A DNA stretch of 64,000 nucleotides from Prinia subflava. Taxonomy: Eukaryota > Chordata > Aves > Passeriformes > Cisticolidae. How positions within the stretch are numbered: the first letter of the stretch is position 1; each line of letters starts with the position of its first letter. This document shows positions 25,855 through 35,290 of this stretch, one piece after another. A program made the translations under genes and the position numbers. Location: positions 3,363,501-3,427,500 of the forward strand of contig NC_086247.1 of NCBI RefSeq assembly GCF_021018805.1, in the 5' to 3' direction. Below the pieces are notes generated by a model. It had not been told where the DNA came from. It saw only the letters and a list, made by a program, of their open reading frames with translations, and did not search any database.

Positions 25855-26021
25855 TGGGTGGCTTTGGGCAAATCCCCATCTCTGGAAGGGTTCAAGGCCA
25901 GGTTGGACAGGGCTTTGAGTAACCTGGTCTAGAGGAGGGTGTCCCTGCCTGTGGCAGGGGTTTGGAACTAAATTATCTCAAAGATCCCTTGCAACTCAAA
26001 CTGTTTTAAGACTCTATGATA
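25855..26021 (+). mobile_element. CR1: CR1 LINE 3' fragment, sense
   Basis: Keeps 'catctctggaagggttcaag', 'ggttggacagggctttgag', 'gtgtccctgcctgtggcagg' and a tail 'agactctatgat'. It is complementary over much of its length to the antisense fragment at 25,611, so the pair can form a stem with the intervening 150 bases as a loop. Confidence 0.85.
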
Positions 26022-28028
26022 AATGGGGCAGGTGGTCACAAAAAGAGGGGAGAGGTTTTTGTTAAGGAGAGGCTGCCTCCTAATAAGGGTGATCACAAAA
26101 GGCCAAGTTTGGATGCAGCAGATTTTTCTGAGATTCACACACCATAACAAATGGAATTCCCTTCAGAAAATCTCCTTTGCTTTGCCCTTTGCAGGAGGCT
26201 CCTTCTCCATCCACTGAGAGAACATCCTGTCTCTGCTCTCCCTTGACTAACACCGCCTTTGTTACTATCCTTCTTCATTTTGCAAATCCTTGCATCAGCC
26301 CCAATTTAACAAGAGCTTTAGCACAGCTACACAGCTCCAAACACCTCGAGTCCAGCAGGATTCAGGCTAAGCTGAAGATATATTGCCTCAAAAAAGAATT
26401 GCTATGGTATGTTCACTCTTGGAGCACCACTGTATCAGCCGTTAGAGGATAATTGTAAATAAAGCTCAGGAGGATCGATCCAGCTCAGCTCAATCAGCTT
26501 ATTGATTTAAGCTACAAAAAGAAAATAGCACATAAACAGCCCTCTTACATGTGACCCCACCACCAGCCGTGGTGACTGACAATTCCCAGGTGCAAGCAGC
26601 CCATGAACTTTTAGCTGGTGGTTATTGCATCCATTTGGGTTTATGGGTAATTTCAGAGTTTCCTTTAAATTGCACAATCTCTCCCTGCCTGTCTTGAAGG
26701 CCAGGCCAGTTTATCTGCATATGTGTCATGTGGACAAGTTACTGGAACCATTTTTCATGGCTTTGTGGTATTCAGGGGAAAATAGGATACACAACTATCA
26801 AAGAAATCACTGATATAAATAAATACAATAAATGCAATAAAAACAGATCCATCAAAGACTGCGAAAATGTTTTAAAAGTAGCAGAAGACAAGGACATAAG
26901 CTAATGAGCAGCTTGGTAGTAGCTCAAACCCAAGCACTAAAAAATCTAAGAGCTTTGTTTGTTGCTGACAGGATAAACTTTTATCATAAGCAGTATGCCA
27001 CCTAAAAGCACAGAATAGCCAGAAAGACCTAAAGCAGCACAGGAGAGACAGCTGGACCCAGGCCTGCATTACCTAACACAGACCTAATCCTGTCCTTGCA
27101 GATTTTGTAATTTTGCCAAGAATAAGGCCTTTTTTCTTTCCTCTGGCTCTGCTCTGTGACCATGAGCACTGAAGAGACATTGCCCTGGCTCCTTGGAGGG
27201 GGAGACTTTTCTCAACCCAAAAGGAGCTCAAAACAGGCAGAGGGAACAAACCAGTCCTATCTGAATCCTGAAGAAGAGAGCTGAGCTTTATCTTCGGAAG
27301 ATATTGTCCAAACATCACCTGAAGTACCAGACCCCAACAATCAGGGGCCATCAGCCCCTACATAACAGATTTAAAACCTGTTATTTTAGCACATATCTAA
27401 CCCTGTCATCCAGGGAGAGTTCACCTGACAACAGACTCTTGGAAAAGTTGCCCTCCTTGCCATGGTCAGTGAGACAAATGGATGTCTCCACAGGGAAGAT
27501 TATTCCCTTCTAAAATCTTTATCAATCTTTGGGTGAAGAAATCATCACATTTTTATGGAAAGCCCTCCAGTGTTCAACATCACTGAAGTGGCTGGTGCCA
27601 AAACAGCCTTTTTAAGTGAAGAATTTACTTTCCTTTTCCATGTTCTGGTGCAAGCACAAGAGACACTTTAGACTGGATTGCTCTTTATACCGATCTCACT
27701 TTATGCTGGATCACAAAAATTTTACACTTTACACAAATTTTTACACTATAAGGACAGAAATACAGCTTGTCACTGCATCACTGCTAAATCTGTGGGGCCA
27801 GCCCAGGAATGGTTTTTTAGATGAGTATTTGGAATTGAGGGCCCAGCACTCTCATCATTTAAAACAGATGGTGTCCATCCAGTAGTCAGAATGAGGGATG
27901 AACATTAAGCTTGGTGATTTTGGGGAATCCCAACACATCCTAAGACACAATTTGCCAGGATATGCATTTCTGGGACAAGCTGCATTCAATCTTCCATGCT
28001 GGAGTTGGACCATTTTATAATCTTTTTT
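26022..28028. other. Unique non-coding DNA
   Basis: No repeat family or gene recognised. Open frames are all under about 95 codons. Confidence 0.5.
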
Positions 28029-28345
28029 ACCTATAGTCTATAAAAGTTGTCACTCTTTCTGAGGGTTGTAGGATCATCCAGCACGTGGCATACTCGGATG
28101 GAATCCAAATTACCTTCTGCCATGACTTTTTCACTACCTGTGCAGACAGGATCTGCTGTGCCATTGATGACACTTCTCCAGTTTTTTGATCATCAAGCCT
28201 GCAGAGAAATTCTCCCCCTGGTTCCCTCAAACATGGTCATGGCATCGTGGAAGGGCACAGAGAAAGGACTGAGGCACAAGACATCACAGGGCTCAGATCC
28301 TCTTTGTCGTGTTGTGAGCCAGTAGGTGTCGACAATGGCACTAAG
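28029..28345 (-). pseudogene. Possible decayed coding segment, unrecognised
   Basis: Read on the minus strand, one frame runs for about 100 codons from just after a good splice-acceptor-like site ('ttttatttttccttag'). It has ordinary amino-acid composition and is broken only by two adjacent TGA codons about 48 codons in (near 28,196), before a final TAG near 28,035. I cannot name a protein family from either half. The same DNA is open in other frames, so chance is quite possible. If real, it would be a dead exon or gene fragment, or a last exon ending at the double TGA with the rest as 3' untranslated sequence. No poly-A signal was confirmed downstream. Confidence 0.2.
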
Positions 28346-29628
28346 GAAAAATAAAATTTTTTCTTGGCTCATCCCAAAGCCCTCCACCTAAAAGAAAAAA
28401 TCCTGGCTGCAGTCACAGATGGACAGAAATGTCCCAGAGTGTAGCAGGAACTGTTGATACATGTCTTGAATTGCATGGGTTTGGGTATCAGGGGCTGTCT
28501 GTAGGAGGAAGAGCTGTCAGTGTCACCCAACATGCACGGGAGAATAAAGTCTGGCTGCTCCCACTCTGGGCCAGACATCAGAAACTTGAATGCCATTCAG
28601 TGCTGCTCCTCCTGAAAAACCAGCCAGACTAAGGATGTTGTGTTTGCCTCTGACATCAGGCAGCAGGGTCCTGATAAGAGAGCTGCTCTGCTGGGCTGGG
28701 CATCACCAAGCGAGCAGCTGAGCCAGGGCTTCGTCCACACAAAAGCACAAATCTCAGACAAAATTGCTCTTCTGATCTGCTCCTTCCTAGCAGTTTGCAA
28801 GGACTCACCCTCCTCCTCCTCTGGAGACACAAAAGTGGGGGAATTCATGGGATGAAGAAGCCACTGAGTCCCAGGAGTGTGACAATCTTTCCATCTTGAA
28901 GTAAGGGAATGTCTTCCCTGCACAGGAGGATCAGTATTCTCAGCAGTTAACATGGCAGATTCACTGGTTTACTTCCCTGAATGGAAAATACCAGAGAAGA
29001 TGATTTAATTGATTTAATGGATTATAATTAGATGGTAATAGTTATGTGTGTGTATACAGTGAGTGCAGTAGACCAAACATAAAAAGAAGATTTATCATCA
29101 CTGAGATTCCTCTGCTGATCACTAAAGAGGGATAGTGTTGAATGTTTTTGTCTGTTTCATATTTTATGTTTTTATGCTACTGATTCTTTATTTAGATTTT
29201 TTTTAAATTATGTTCTCATGGAAAAGAACATTTGTCTTTTTTTCTTGCAAATAGCCAAGGTCACAAAATGCAAATTGTAAGTGTTGCTGAACTTACTTAG
29301 AGTCTGTTCACACACATCCTCAGTGTGTACAAGGGGATGCACACACAAGTGTGCACCATTAATCCAAGGAGAAATTGGTTGATATTATTCATAAATGCTT
29401 TCATTAGGAATTGAAAAACAGATAGCAATACAAAAATTACTCTTCCTTATAGTGTATGCTAGAAAAAAAAATAGTTTAATAGAAGGGCTTGGATGGCACA
29501 TTATAAAAAATCTTTTTTTTTCTGAAAAGAATCTGTGAAAAAATCTTGACATATAATATAGCTTTTGAAATCTTCATTTTTTTTATGGAAAGGAAAGCCT
29601 AAGGCAAGTAGGGATTATCCTAGAAATA
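28346..29628. other. Unique non-coding DNA
   Basis: Contains frames of about 118 codons (minus, 28,597-28,953) and 71 codons (plus, 28,640-28,855) over the same bases. Neither is recognisable. The second half is A+T-rich with poly-A/T runs. The last 6 bases before the retroelement are its target-site copy. Confidence 0.45.
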
Positions 29629-29634
29629 AGAGAT
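29629..29634. repeat. Target-site duplication, left copy (agagat)
   Basis: The hexamer agagat immediately precedes the left LTR and recurs immediately after the right LTR at 32,449-32,454. A 6-base duplication is what class II endogenous retroviruses and alpharetroviruses typically produce at integration. This shows the whole 2.8-kb unit inserted as one piece. Confidence 0.85.
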
Positions 29635-29741
29635 TGTGGGATTGCATTTTATGGAAATGGTTTGCTCTGGCTCACCCCTGGAAAATGTATGGTTTATCCC
29701 CAGTCTGTACCCTCCCTGCAGTATCCTGTATCTGTAACCTC

Positions 29742-29746
29742 ATTGG
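29742..29746 (-). promoter_or_regulatory. Inverted CCAAT box in the LTR promoter region
   Basis: ATTGG on the plus strand in 'cctcattggctg', kept unchanged in the right LTR at 32,145-32,149. CCAAT boxes bind NF-Y and are common in retroviral U3 promoters. Function here is inferred. Confidence 0.45.
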
Positions 29747-29903
29747 CTGAAGAATGTTACCGCACCCCTTTGAACCTCTGTGATAAGAATGCTAAGGCAG
29801 AAGGCTCTGCCCCTCTTGCCCCTCTTCCCCTGGAGGCGTCCGGACGCTCCTCTCTCCTCTCCCCCCTTCCCCCTCCCCCCTCCCCTTCCCCTCTCCCTCA
29901 GTG

Positions 29904-29909
29904 AATAAA
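29904..29909 (+). terminator. LTR poly-A signal (AATAAA), left copy
   Basis: AATAAA follows the C/T tract directly and is identical in the right LTR (32,308-32,313). In a retroelement the right copy would end the genomic RNA, with cleavage expected 10-30 bases on. Confidence 0.65.
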
Positions 29910-29989
29910 CCCTCACCTCATCAGCACCCCACCGGCATCTGAGTCTCCTTGCCTGCCAGCACGGGAACACCACGACCCCAAAAGACCCC

Positions 29990-30024
29990 GGGGGTCTCCG
30001 GGGGGCACTCCCCGGGGACCCCCC
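29990..30024 (+). other. U5 G+C hairpin
   Basis: The plus strand reads gggggtctccgggg, a short loop, then ccccggggaccccc. This gives a nearly perfect stem of about 14 base pairs. The same hairpin is unchanged in the right LTR (32,395-32,429) although the LTRs have diverged elsewhere. Confidence 0.7.
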
Positions 30025-30045
30025 ATAAATTTAAACAACAACAGA

Positions 30046-30064
30046 TGACGCACCAACGTCGGGC
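30046..30064 (+). other. Degenerate primer-binding site, tRNA-Lys type
   Basis: Two bases after the left LTR comes tgacgcaccaacgtcgggc. It resembles the tRNA-Lys(1,2) primer site of betaretroviruses (TGGCGCCCAACGTGGGGC) with two substitutions and one inserted base. The position is exactly where minus-strand priming starts. The damaged TGG start would weaken pairing to the tRNA CCA end. Confidence 0.6.
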
Positions 30065-30109
30065 AACAGCATCAGCGACCCTGAGATAAGATGGACCATG
30101 GTAACTCCG

Positions 30110-30660
30110 TTTCAGTGCCGTCTCCGGTGGAGCGGCCGTTCTGGGCCATCGCGGCCCAGGGCGGCCCCTCCCCCACCACGCAGAGACCTCGTGAGCCACC
30201 ACGCGGCCGTCCCACCACTGCCGACCAGCCCGGCGCGGGCCCGGGTCCCGGCCCCTTGGGGTCCCGGCCCGCCTCGGCGCTGCGCGGGCTGCACAGCCCC
30301 GCCGGGCGGCGCGGCCCGGGCGGCGCGGCTCCGCCACGGCGAGGCTCCGGCGTGAGCCCCGGCGCGGCGGGACCGCTGCAGCGGCGCGTAGCTGCGGCGC
30401 GGCCCCGGCCCGCCTCGGCTCGGCGGCGCGGGCTGCGCGGCACCGGCGCGGCCCCGGCGGCGGCGCGGCCCCGGCGGCGGAGCGGCCCCGGCCCGGCGCG
30501 GCCCCGGCGGCGGAGCGGCCCCGGCCCGGCGCAGCCCCGGCGGAGGAGCGGCCCCAGCGCAGCGGCCGCGGCGCGGGGCAGTCCCGGCGGAGCCAACACG
30601 TGGTCCCGGCCCCGCCGCAGCGCGCGCGGGCCCCAGCACCGAGAGAAGCCGCGCGGACAA
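30110..30660. other. G+C-rich, CpG-rich passenger block inside the LTR element
   Basis: About 550 bases made almost wholly of G and C with dense CpG, unlike both the rest of the element and the A+T-rich surroundings. It is open in most frames: 261 codons on the plus strand (30,091-30,876) and about 260 on the minus (29,921-30,703). This reflects the rarity of stop codons in G+C-rich DNA, and the predicted proteins are Ala/Arg/Gly/Pro-rich repeats without known domains. It may be a captured CpG-island or untranslated exon of a host gene, or an expansion within the element. I cannot decide which. Confidence 0.75.
30448..30560. repeat. 33-base tandem repeat, G+C-rich
   Basis: Two identical 33-base units (30,465-30,497 and 30,498-30,530) begin gcggccccggcggcgg. 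A diverged third copy starts at 30,531 and a partial one precedes at 30,448. 33 is a multiple of 3, so the repeat keeps frame and yields repetitive peptide in any open frame. Confidence 0.85.
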
Positions 30661-30920
30661 GCAGCCCTGGACAGCAGCGAAAGGAACTCAGCCAGACAGC
30701 CATCAGAGAAGGAAAAAGCAGTCTTCAGTTGTGCCCGAGCCCCGCACCTTCCAAAACTCGGTTTTGTAAATTGTGTAACCTCCTTCCTTACCCTTACCCC
30801 CTCCTCCCCTCGCTGCTCCTTCTCCCTAACCCCCTTTCCCTTAACAAACCTCCGAGAGTTAACCCTTTCCTGCTAAACCCGGCACGGCACGGCTAACACC
30901 ACGTGCTGCGCTGTGACCGC

Positions 30921-31022
30921 ATGGCCACCATGGCCACGTGCTCTCAGTCCCATCTTCCGCTTTCCAAGTCCCACAAGGTAAACGCTAAGAAACCAAACCC
31001 CAAAGCTAAAGTGAATTTGTAA
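30921..31022 (+). other. Short ORF with strong Kozak start inside the LTR element
   Basis: Two in-frame ATGs (30,921 and 30,930). The second sits in gccaccATGG, a near-ideal start context. The frame is 33 codons to TAA at 31,020-31,022, with an in-frame stop upstream at 30,894. A splice-donor-like AAG|GTAAAC lies inside it (GT at 30,978-30,979), so the start could be joined to a downstream exon. An acceptor-like tgttttcctgtccctag ends at 31,709. The peptide is Lys- and Ser-rich and unrecognised. It may be chance. Confidence 0.25.
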
Positions 31023-32018
31023 TACCAGTTTTACAGCCTTGTATAATTGTTAATGCTACTTCGATTCCCTTTCCCTGTTTTTCTGCCCCTGTGCCTTGCT
31101 GTTCTGGCCAAACAGCAGGGTGTCCCCAAACCCCTCCATTTCCTTCCCATCCCCATGAAGTAGTTTTGCAATTATGCCTTTCTAGTTTTGTGTGTGTAAA
31201 TATTGCAGATTCCCCTGTTTTCTGTTTTAGAAAGCAGAGGCCTTTTCAGGTCACAAGTGTAGATCCAAGGGAAGCAGTTTTTAGATTGTCTTCTTGTAAG
31301 GCGCGATTCAGTAGTGTAGACTATTGAATCTGTAACGCTTTTTGGGTTTATGCTGTCCTCAGTTAGTTCTGAGGGTGATTGATAACCTGATAGAGTGTCT
31401 GAGAAAGTATTTGACAGTTTTTGTAGTTTTTTTCTTTTGTTTTTCTTTTGATGACCTAAAACTGGAGATCTTTTGTTTTAGTTGAACCAGTTAAAAAGTG
31501 AAAGGAGTAGTTTAGCTCAGATCCGTGAGTGTCGGTGACTTGCTGTTCAGGCCTTACGGGAATTCCGTGACAGATCAATGGCAGCTTGAGTTGATTTAAA
31601 TTCCTCACTGCCCCTGCCCGGCCCCAATGGGGGAACTGCAGCAGGCCACCTAGAGAATCTGAAGCCGTGTGTGGAGCCCGGAGAACTCCACGTGTTTTCC
31701 TGTCCCTAGAGTGGGAGCATAGTCAGCGCCACAGCCTAAGCTGGGGGCTGTGGTGGTCTGAAAAGCCAGTTGGAAAAGACTAGACACTATTAGGCCAGTC
31801 ACGCTGGAAAGGCTCAAACAAATTTGTTAACTTGTTTCAAATCTTGCAATATAAACTCACATAACCCATCTACTGCAATTACAAGGTCAGATCAACTGTT
31901 CACCTTATAACATAATCCTTACTGCAATTGTATTTGGTTTCATGCTGCAAAACTGTAATTACTGTTTCATTTCTTAAATTGTTAATTGTCATATGTCATA
32001 TTTCTCTTCTCACATTTT
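31023..32018 (+). other. A+T-richer 3' interior of the LTR element
   Basis: About 1 kb without recognised retroviral genes. The longest plus-strand frame is about 78 codons (31,091-31,327) and unrecognised. A pyrimidine-rich acceptor-like site ends at 31,709. The origin of this sequence is unclear. It may be the residue of an untranslated leader and 3' region retained for packaging and reverse transcription. Confidence 0.5.
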
Positions 32019-32032
32019 AAAGAAAAAAAGGG
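32019..32032 (+). other. Polypurine tract
   Basis: aaagaaaaaaaggg lies 5 bases before the right LTR, where plus-strand DNA synthesis of retroelements is primed. Its place on the left side of the right LTR fixes the element's orientation as plus. Confidence 0.75.
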
Positions 32033-32037
32033 TGACT

Positions 32038-32448
32038 TGTGGGATTGCATTTTATGGAAATGGTTTGCTCTGGCTCACCCTTGGAAAATGTATGGTTTGT
32101 CCTAAGTCTGTACCCTCCCTGCAGTATCCTGTATCTGTAACCTCATTGGCTGGAGAATGTTACCGCGCCCCTTTGAACCTCTGTGACAAGAATGCCAAGG
32201 CAGAAGGCTCTGCCCCTCTTGCCCCTCTACCCCTGGAGGCGTTCGGACGCTCCCTTTCCCTCTCCCCCTTTCCCCTTCCCCCCCTCCCCTTCCCCTCTCC
32301 CTCAGTGAATAAACCCTCACCTCATCAGCATCCCACCGGCGTCTGAAGTCTCCTTGCCTGCCAGCCCGGGAACACCACGACCCCAAAAGACCCCGGGGGT
32401 CTCCGGGGGGCACTCCCCGGGGACCCCCCATAAATTTAAACAACAACA
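32038..32448 (+). repeat. Right (3') LTR
   Basis: Same organisation as the left LTR: TGTGGG start, ATTGG at 32,145, C/T tract about 32,252-32,303, AATAAA at 32,308-32,313, U5 hairpin at 32,395-32,429, ACA end. Differences from the left copy are scattered transitions and changes in the C/T tract, consistent with ordinary ageing. Confidence 0.88.
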
Positions 32449-32454
32449 AGAGAT
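32449..32454. repeat. Target-site duplication, right copy (agagat)
   Basis: Matches the hexamer before the left LTR exactly. Confidence 0.85.
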
Positions 32455-34924
32455 GAGTCTAGAACAATGCAAAGTTCAGTCAGTTCCATCCCTATCAGCT
32501 ATTGCAAGGGCCTGCTCTTAGAGCCCAATTTATTTTGATTTGATTGACTTTGGAAAAGCAATTTTTAATTGTGGAAATATGGATAACAATATCTGTAGAA
32601 ATCCATTTGTACAAATATAAAAGAAGTAGGAATGCAGAAAGGGCTGGGGATTAACCAGGAGCTCCAAGTATTTACACTCATCACCAAAATATTGTTGGAG
32701 TACAAAAATCAACAAATTAAGGCTCAACTTTACCACAGAGTGAGTCTGATCCTAAACTTGCCAGGTGTTTTGGTGGACATGTTACCCAAGCAGGTATGGA
32801 TCTAGAGAGAACCAGAGAGATCCAGTCTGTCATGGCCTGTGATCATGTGGACCTCAATTATCTTTGTGGATCCCTTTAATCTCAAGATATTCTGATTCTG
32901 TATTTCACTTTTCCCATCAGTTCTTGCAGTGATATGATCACTGAGAAATGGTACTGGAAGGAAAATAAAACAAATAAACTGGTTTCCTTATCCAACCAAA
33001 AAAGCTTCCCAAATCCCTGGGAGCTCATTAAGACAAATTGAGACAAATTGATCAGAAAACAGCTGAGTGTGTGAGGTTCATTACTGTAAAAGCAAAATTA
33101 TGGGCTGAAACCATACCTTTGGTCAGTAGTTGTATCACCAAATATTTCTCCACCAGCCACCTTAATGGTGCCTTATCAGATTAGTCTTCCTTCTTTAAAA
33201 TTTGGAAATACATTTTATTAATCCAACAATCGATAATTACATTAATTAAATTTAACTAAGCTGTTTGCACTAGTGGGGATGTAAAACCGACCCAAATAAC
33301 AAATACAATGTGCTCTTCTCAGTCTCTTCTGAACTTTCCTAGGAAGAGAGCTCTGACCTTGCTGGATACCAAATTTCCATAAAAAGGGCATTTCCCCTTC
33401 CTCCCTCCTTTGTAATCTGGAGAAAAAAGAGGATTTCTTTCCCTTTATATGCATCAGGATGTGAACACAAGAACCCTTCACCTCTATGCATACATTTGTC
33501 TTACTATTTTTAACCTGGTGGTAAATTTAAATGACTTTTGGTGCAGGGATGCTGAGTTCAAAGATACTGTCTTGCATGATTCATGAAAATAAGCAGCCGG
33601 GAGAGGAAAAAATTCCTTATTAACTCCTGCATTGTTTTCCTACAAACATAACACATTTCCTACAAACTCTTGCTCTATGTTAGAGTCCACATAAGACAGA
33701 GCGCTCAAATCAGAAATTTATAGAAAGCCAAGCTCAAATGAAAAATGGAGCAACACGAACAATGAAATAAAATAGTTTTGTAATGTTTAAGTGCCCTACC
33801 TTGCTGGCAGAGCTGCGGCTACCTTCAGCAAAGTTTTTGTCCCTCCAAATAGCCTGAAGTACTTGAAGAGTTTCCTGTACAGACAGAATCTTCTGAGACT
33901 GCATTTCCAGCCAAGGTGAGTTAAATCAGAGATAATGCTTTTCTCGGAATGGGCCTTCCTGTGAAATTCCTACTATTACAGTTAAAAATTAGTGCAGAGC
34001 AAAGAAACAAAAAAATATCCTTAGCCACAGGGAGTCCAGTGATGATACAGTCACAGCTCATGCTCTGAAAGCATTTTTAAAGCATTCCAGAAAAGTGTGG
34101 GGGAACCATTAGCACAGAGAAACTTCTGTGCTACAGAAAGCAAACAGAGGGACTTGCCTTTACCAAGCTGAATGAAGATTTTTGTAGGACAGCCAAGAAC
34201 TAAATGTGGACAGTTCATCTCATTTGTAGAGAGCAAAGCAGCCATCCACTGATTAAAGGAAGTCTTCACTCCCATTAATTTTTCCCAGATGCAACAGCAT
34301 CAGCTCTCAGCAGCATCCCAAGGCAGCCCAGGGCCAGTTTGTGGCTCCCTTGTGCCACAACCTCTGCAGCCCACAGAGAAGAAAGGCTGTCATGGGAAAT
34401 ATCCATATCATCTCTGCCACAAAGTGAGGGATAGCAGGTACCTGAGCAAGATAATATTTTGTTATTCTGCTATTCCAGCAATTGTAACCCTTAATGCACA
34501 GTTCCCTTCCTTTCTGTCACTGAAAATCACTTGGAGCACAAAATAGCACCCATTTTCTTCAGCTCCAAGGTTTCAGCAGAAGGAAGTGAAGAGGGAGAAA
34601 GCAAGAAAAAAGGTGGGATTAACTTTTCATTTCTGTAACTGTTCAGCTGGCCATGCACAAAGTCTCTGGATTTCATCCTGTCCCATATTTCTCACAACCC
34701 AGTTCTGCAAAAGGCCCTTTCTCATTGCCAGTGAGGACTCAAAGAGTTGCTGCCCTGTTATCCTTGCAAGGAAAAAGCCAAGAGTTTGGGGCTGCACTTT
34801 TAAACTCCTCTCAGGACTGTTTCTATGCCTCAGAGACACAGAAGGGAATGACAAACACTGGGTAAAAAGAGCTTTATCTCAGAAAAAAAAAATGGAGTAA
34901 AAATTAATCCTTCTCTCCAATGGG
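32455..34924. other. Unique non-coding DNA
   Basis: Apart from one CR1 stub at 32,841, no repeat family or gene recognised. Confidence 0.5.
32841..32901 (+). mobile_element. CR1: CR1 LINE extreme 3' end, sense
   Basis: About 60 bases: 'tggacctcaattatctttgt', 'ggatccctttaatctcaaga', 'tattctgattctgta'. The ending resembles the CR1 type whose tail reads '..aactcaggatattctatgattctatg', the same type as the fragment at 62,298. Confidence 0.65.
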
Positions 34925-35290
34925 ATCACAGAATCCTAGAATTGTTTGAGTTGGAAGGGAACTTCAAGGCCATCTAATCCACCCCCTTGTCATGGGCAGG
35001 GACACCTTCCACTGTCCCAGGTTGCTCCAAGCTCCTTCCAACCTGTCCTTGAACATTTTCAAGGATGGGGCATCCACAGCTTCTCTGGGCAACCTGTGCC
35101 AGCTCCTCACCACCCTCACAGGGAAGAATTTCTTCCTAATATCCAGACTAAAGCTTCCATCTGTCAGATTGAAGCCATTCCCCCTTGTCCTGTCACTCCA
35201 TGCCCTTGTCCCAAGTCCCTCTCCAGCTCTCTTGGAATCTCTTTAGGAACTGGAAAGGGCTCTAAGGCCTCCCTGGCACCTTCTCCAGCT
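34925..35290 (-). mobile_element. CR1: CR1 LINE, antisense
   Basis: Well-preserved copy of about 365 bases. It runs from 'cacagaatcctagaattg' through 'gagttggaagggaactt', 'catgggcagggacacc', 'cttctctgggcaacctgtgc', 'gaagaatttcttcctaat' and 'ccttgtcctgtcactcc' to 'ctccctggcaccttctccag'. Plus-strand frames of 84-137 codons here are CR1 antisense. Confidence 0.92.

Larger units (their letters stand above)
29635..30043 (+). repeat. Left (5') LTR
   Basis: Starts TGTGGGATTG and ends AACAACAACA. It contains an inverted CCAAT box (ATTGG, 29,742-29,746), then a long C/T tract (about 29,847-29,898), then the poly-A signal AATAAA at 29,904-29,909. That order places the U3/R boundary in or near the tract. 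The last about 120 bases (U5) include a strong G+C hairpin at 29,990-30,024. No clear TATA box was seen. Confidence 0.88.
29635..32448 (+). mobile_element. Complete non-autonomous LTR retroelement (ERVK-like)
   Basis: Two direct LTRs (29,635-30,043 and 32,038-32,448) flank a 1,994-base interior. The order is target duplication, LTR, degenerate tRNA-Lys-type primer site, G+C-rich block, A+T-richer tail, polypurine tract, LTR, target duplication. I find no trace of gag, protease, reverse transcriptase, integrase or envelope motifs. The element could therefore only have moved using enzymes and capsids from an intact retrovirus. By eye the LTRs differ at about 14 positions outside their pyrimidine tract plus a one-base indel, roughly 4 %, so the insertion is old but not ancient. 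Class II assignment rests on the 6-base duplication and the primer-site resemblance. The exact family is unknown to me. Confidence 0.88.

Noticed and set aside
28597..28953. Minus-strand 118-codon frame with a gtgagt donor-like site near 28,808
   Set aside because: Three overlapping frames on two strands look equally protein-like and none is recognisable. There is no basis to choose one as an exon.
29921..30703. 260-codon minus-strand open frame over the G+C-rich block
   Set aside because: Several frames are open over the same bases because G+C-rich DNA has few stop codons. The product is a repetitive Ala/Arg/Gly/Pro sequence without domains.
30091..30876. 261-codon plus-strand open frame inside the LTR element as a possible gag-like gene
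   Set aside because: No capsid, zinc-knuckle or matrix features. The composition follows the G+C block, and the frame runs on into ordinary pyrimidine-rich DNA.
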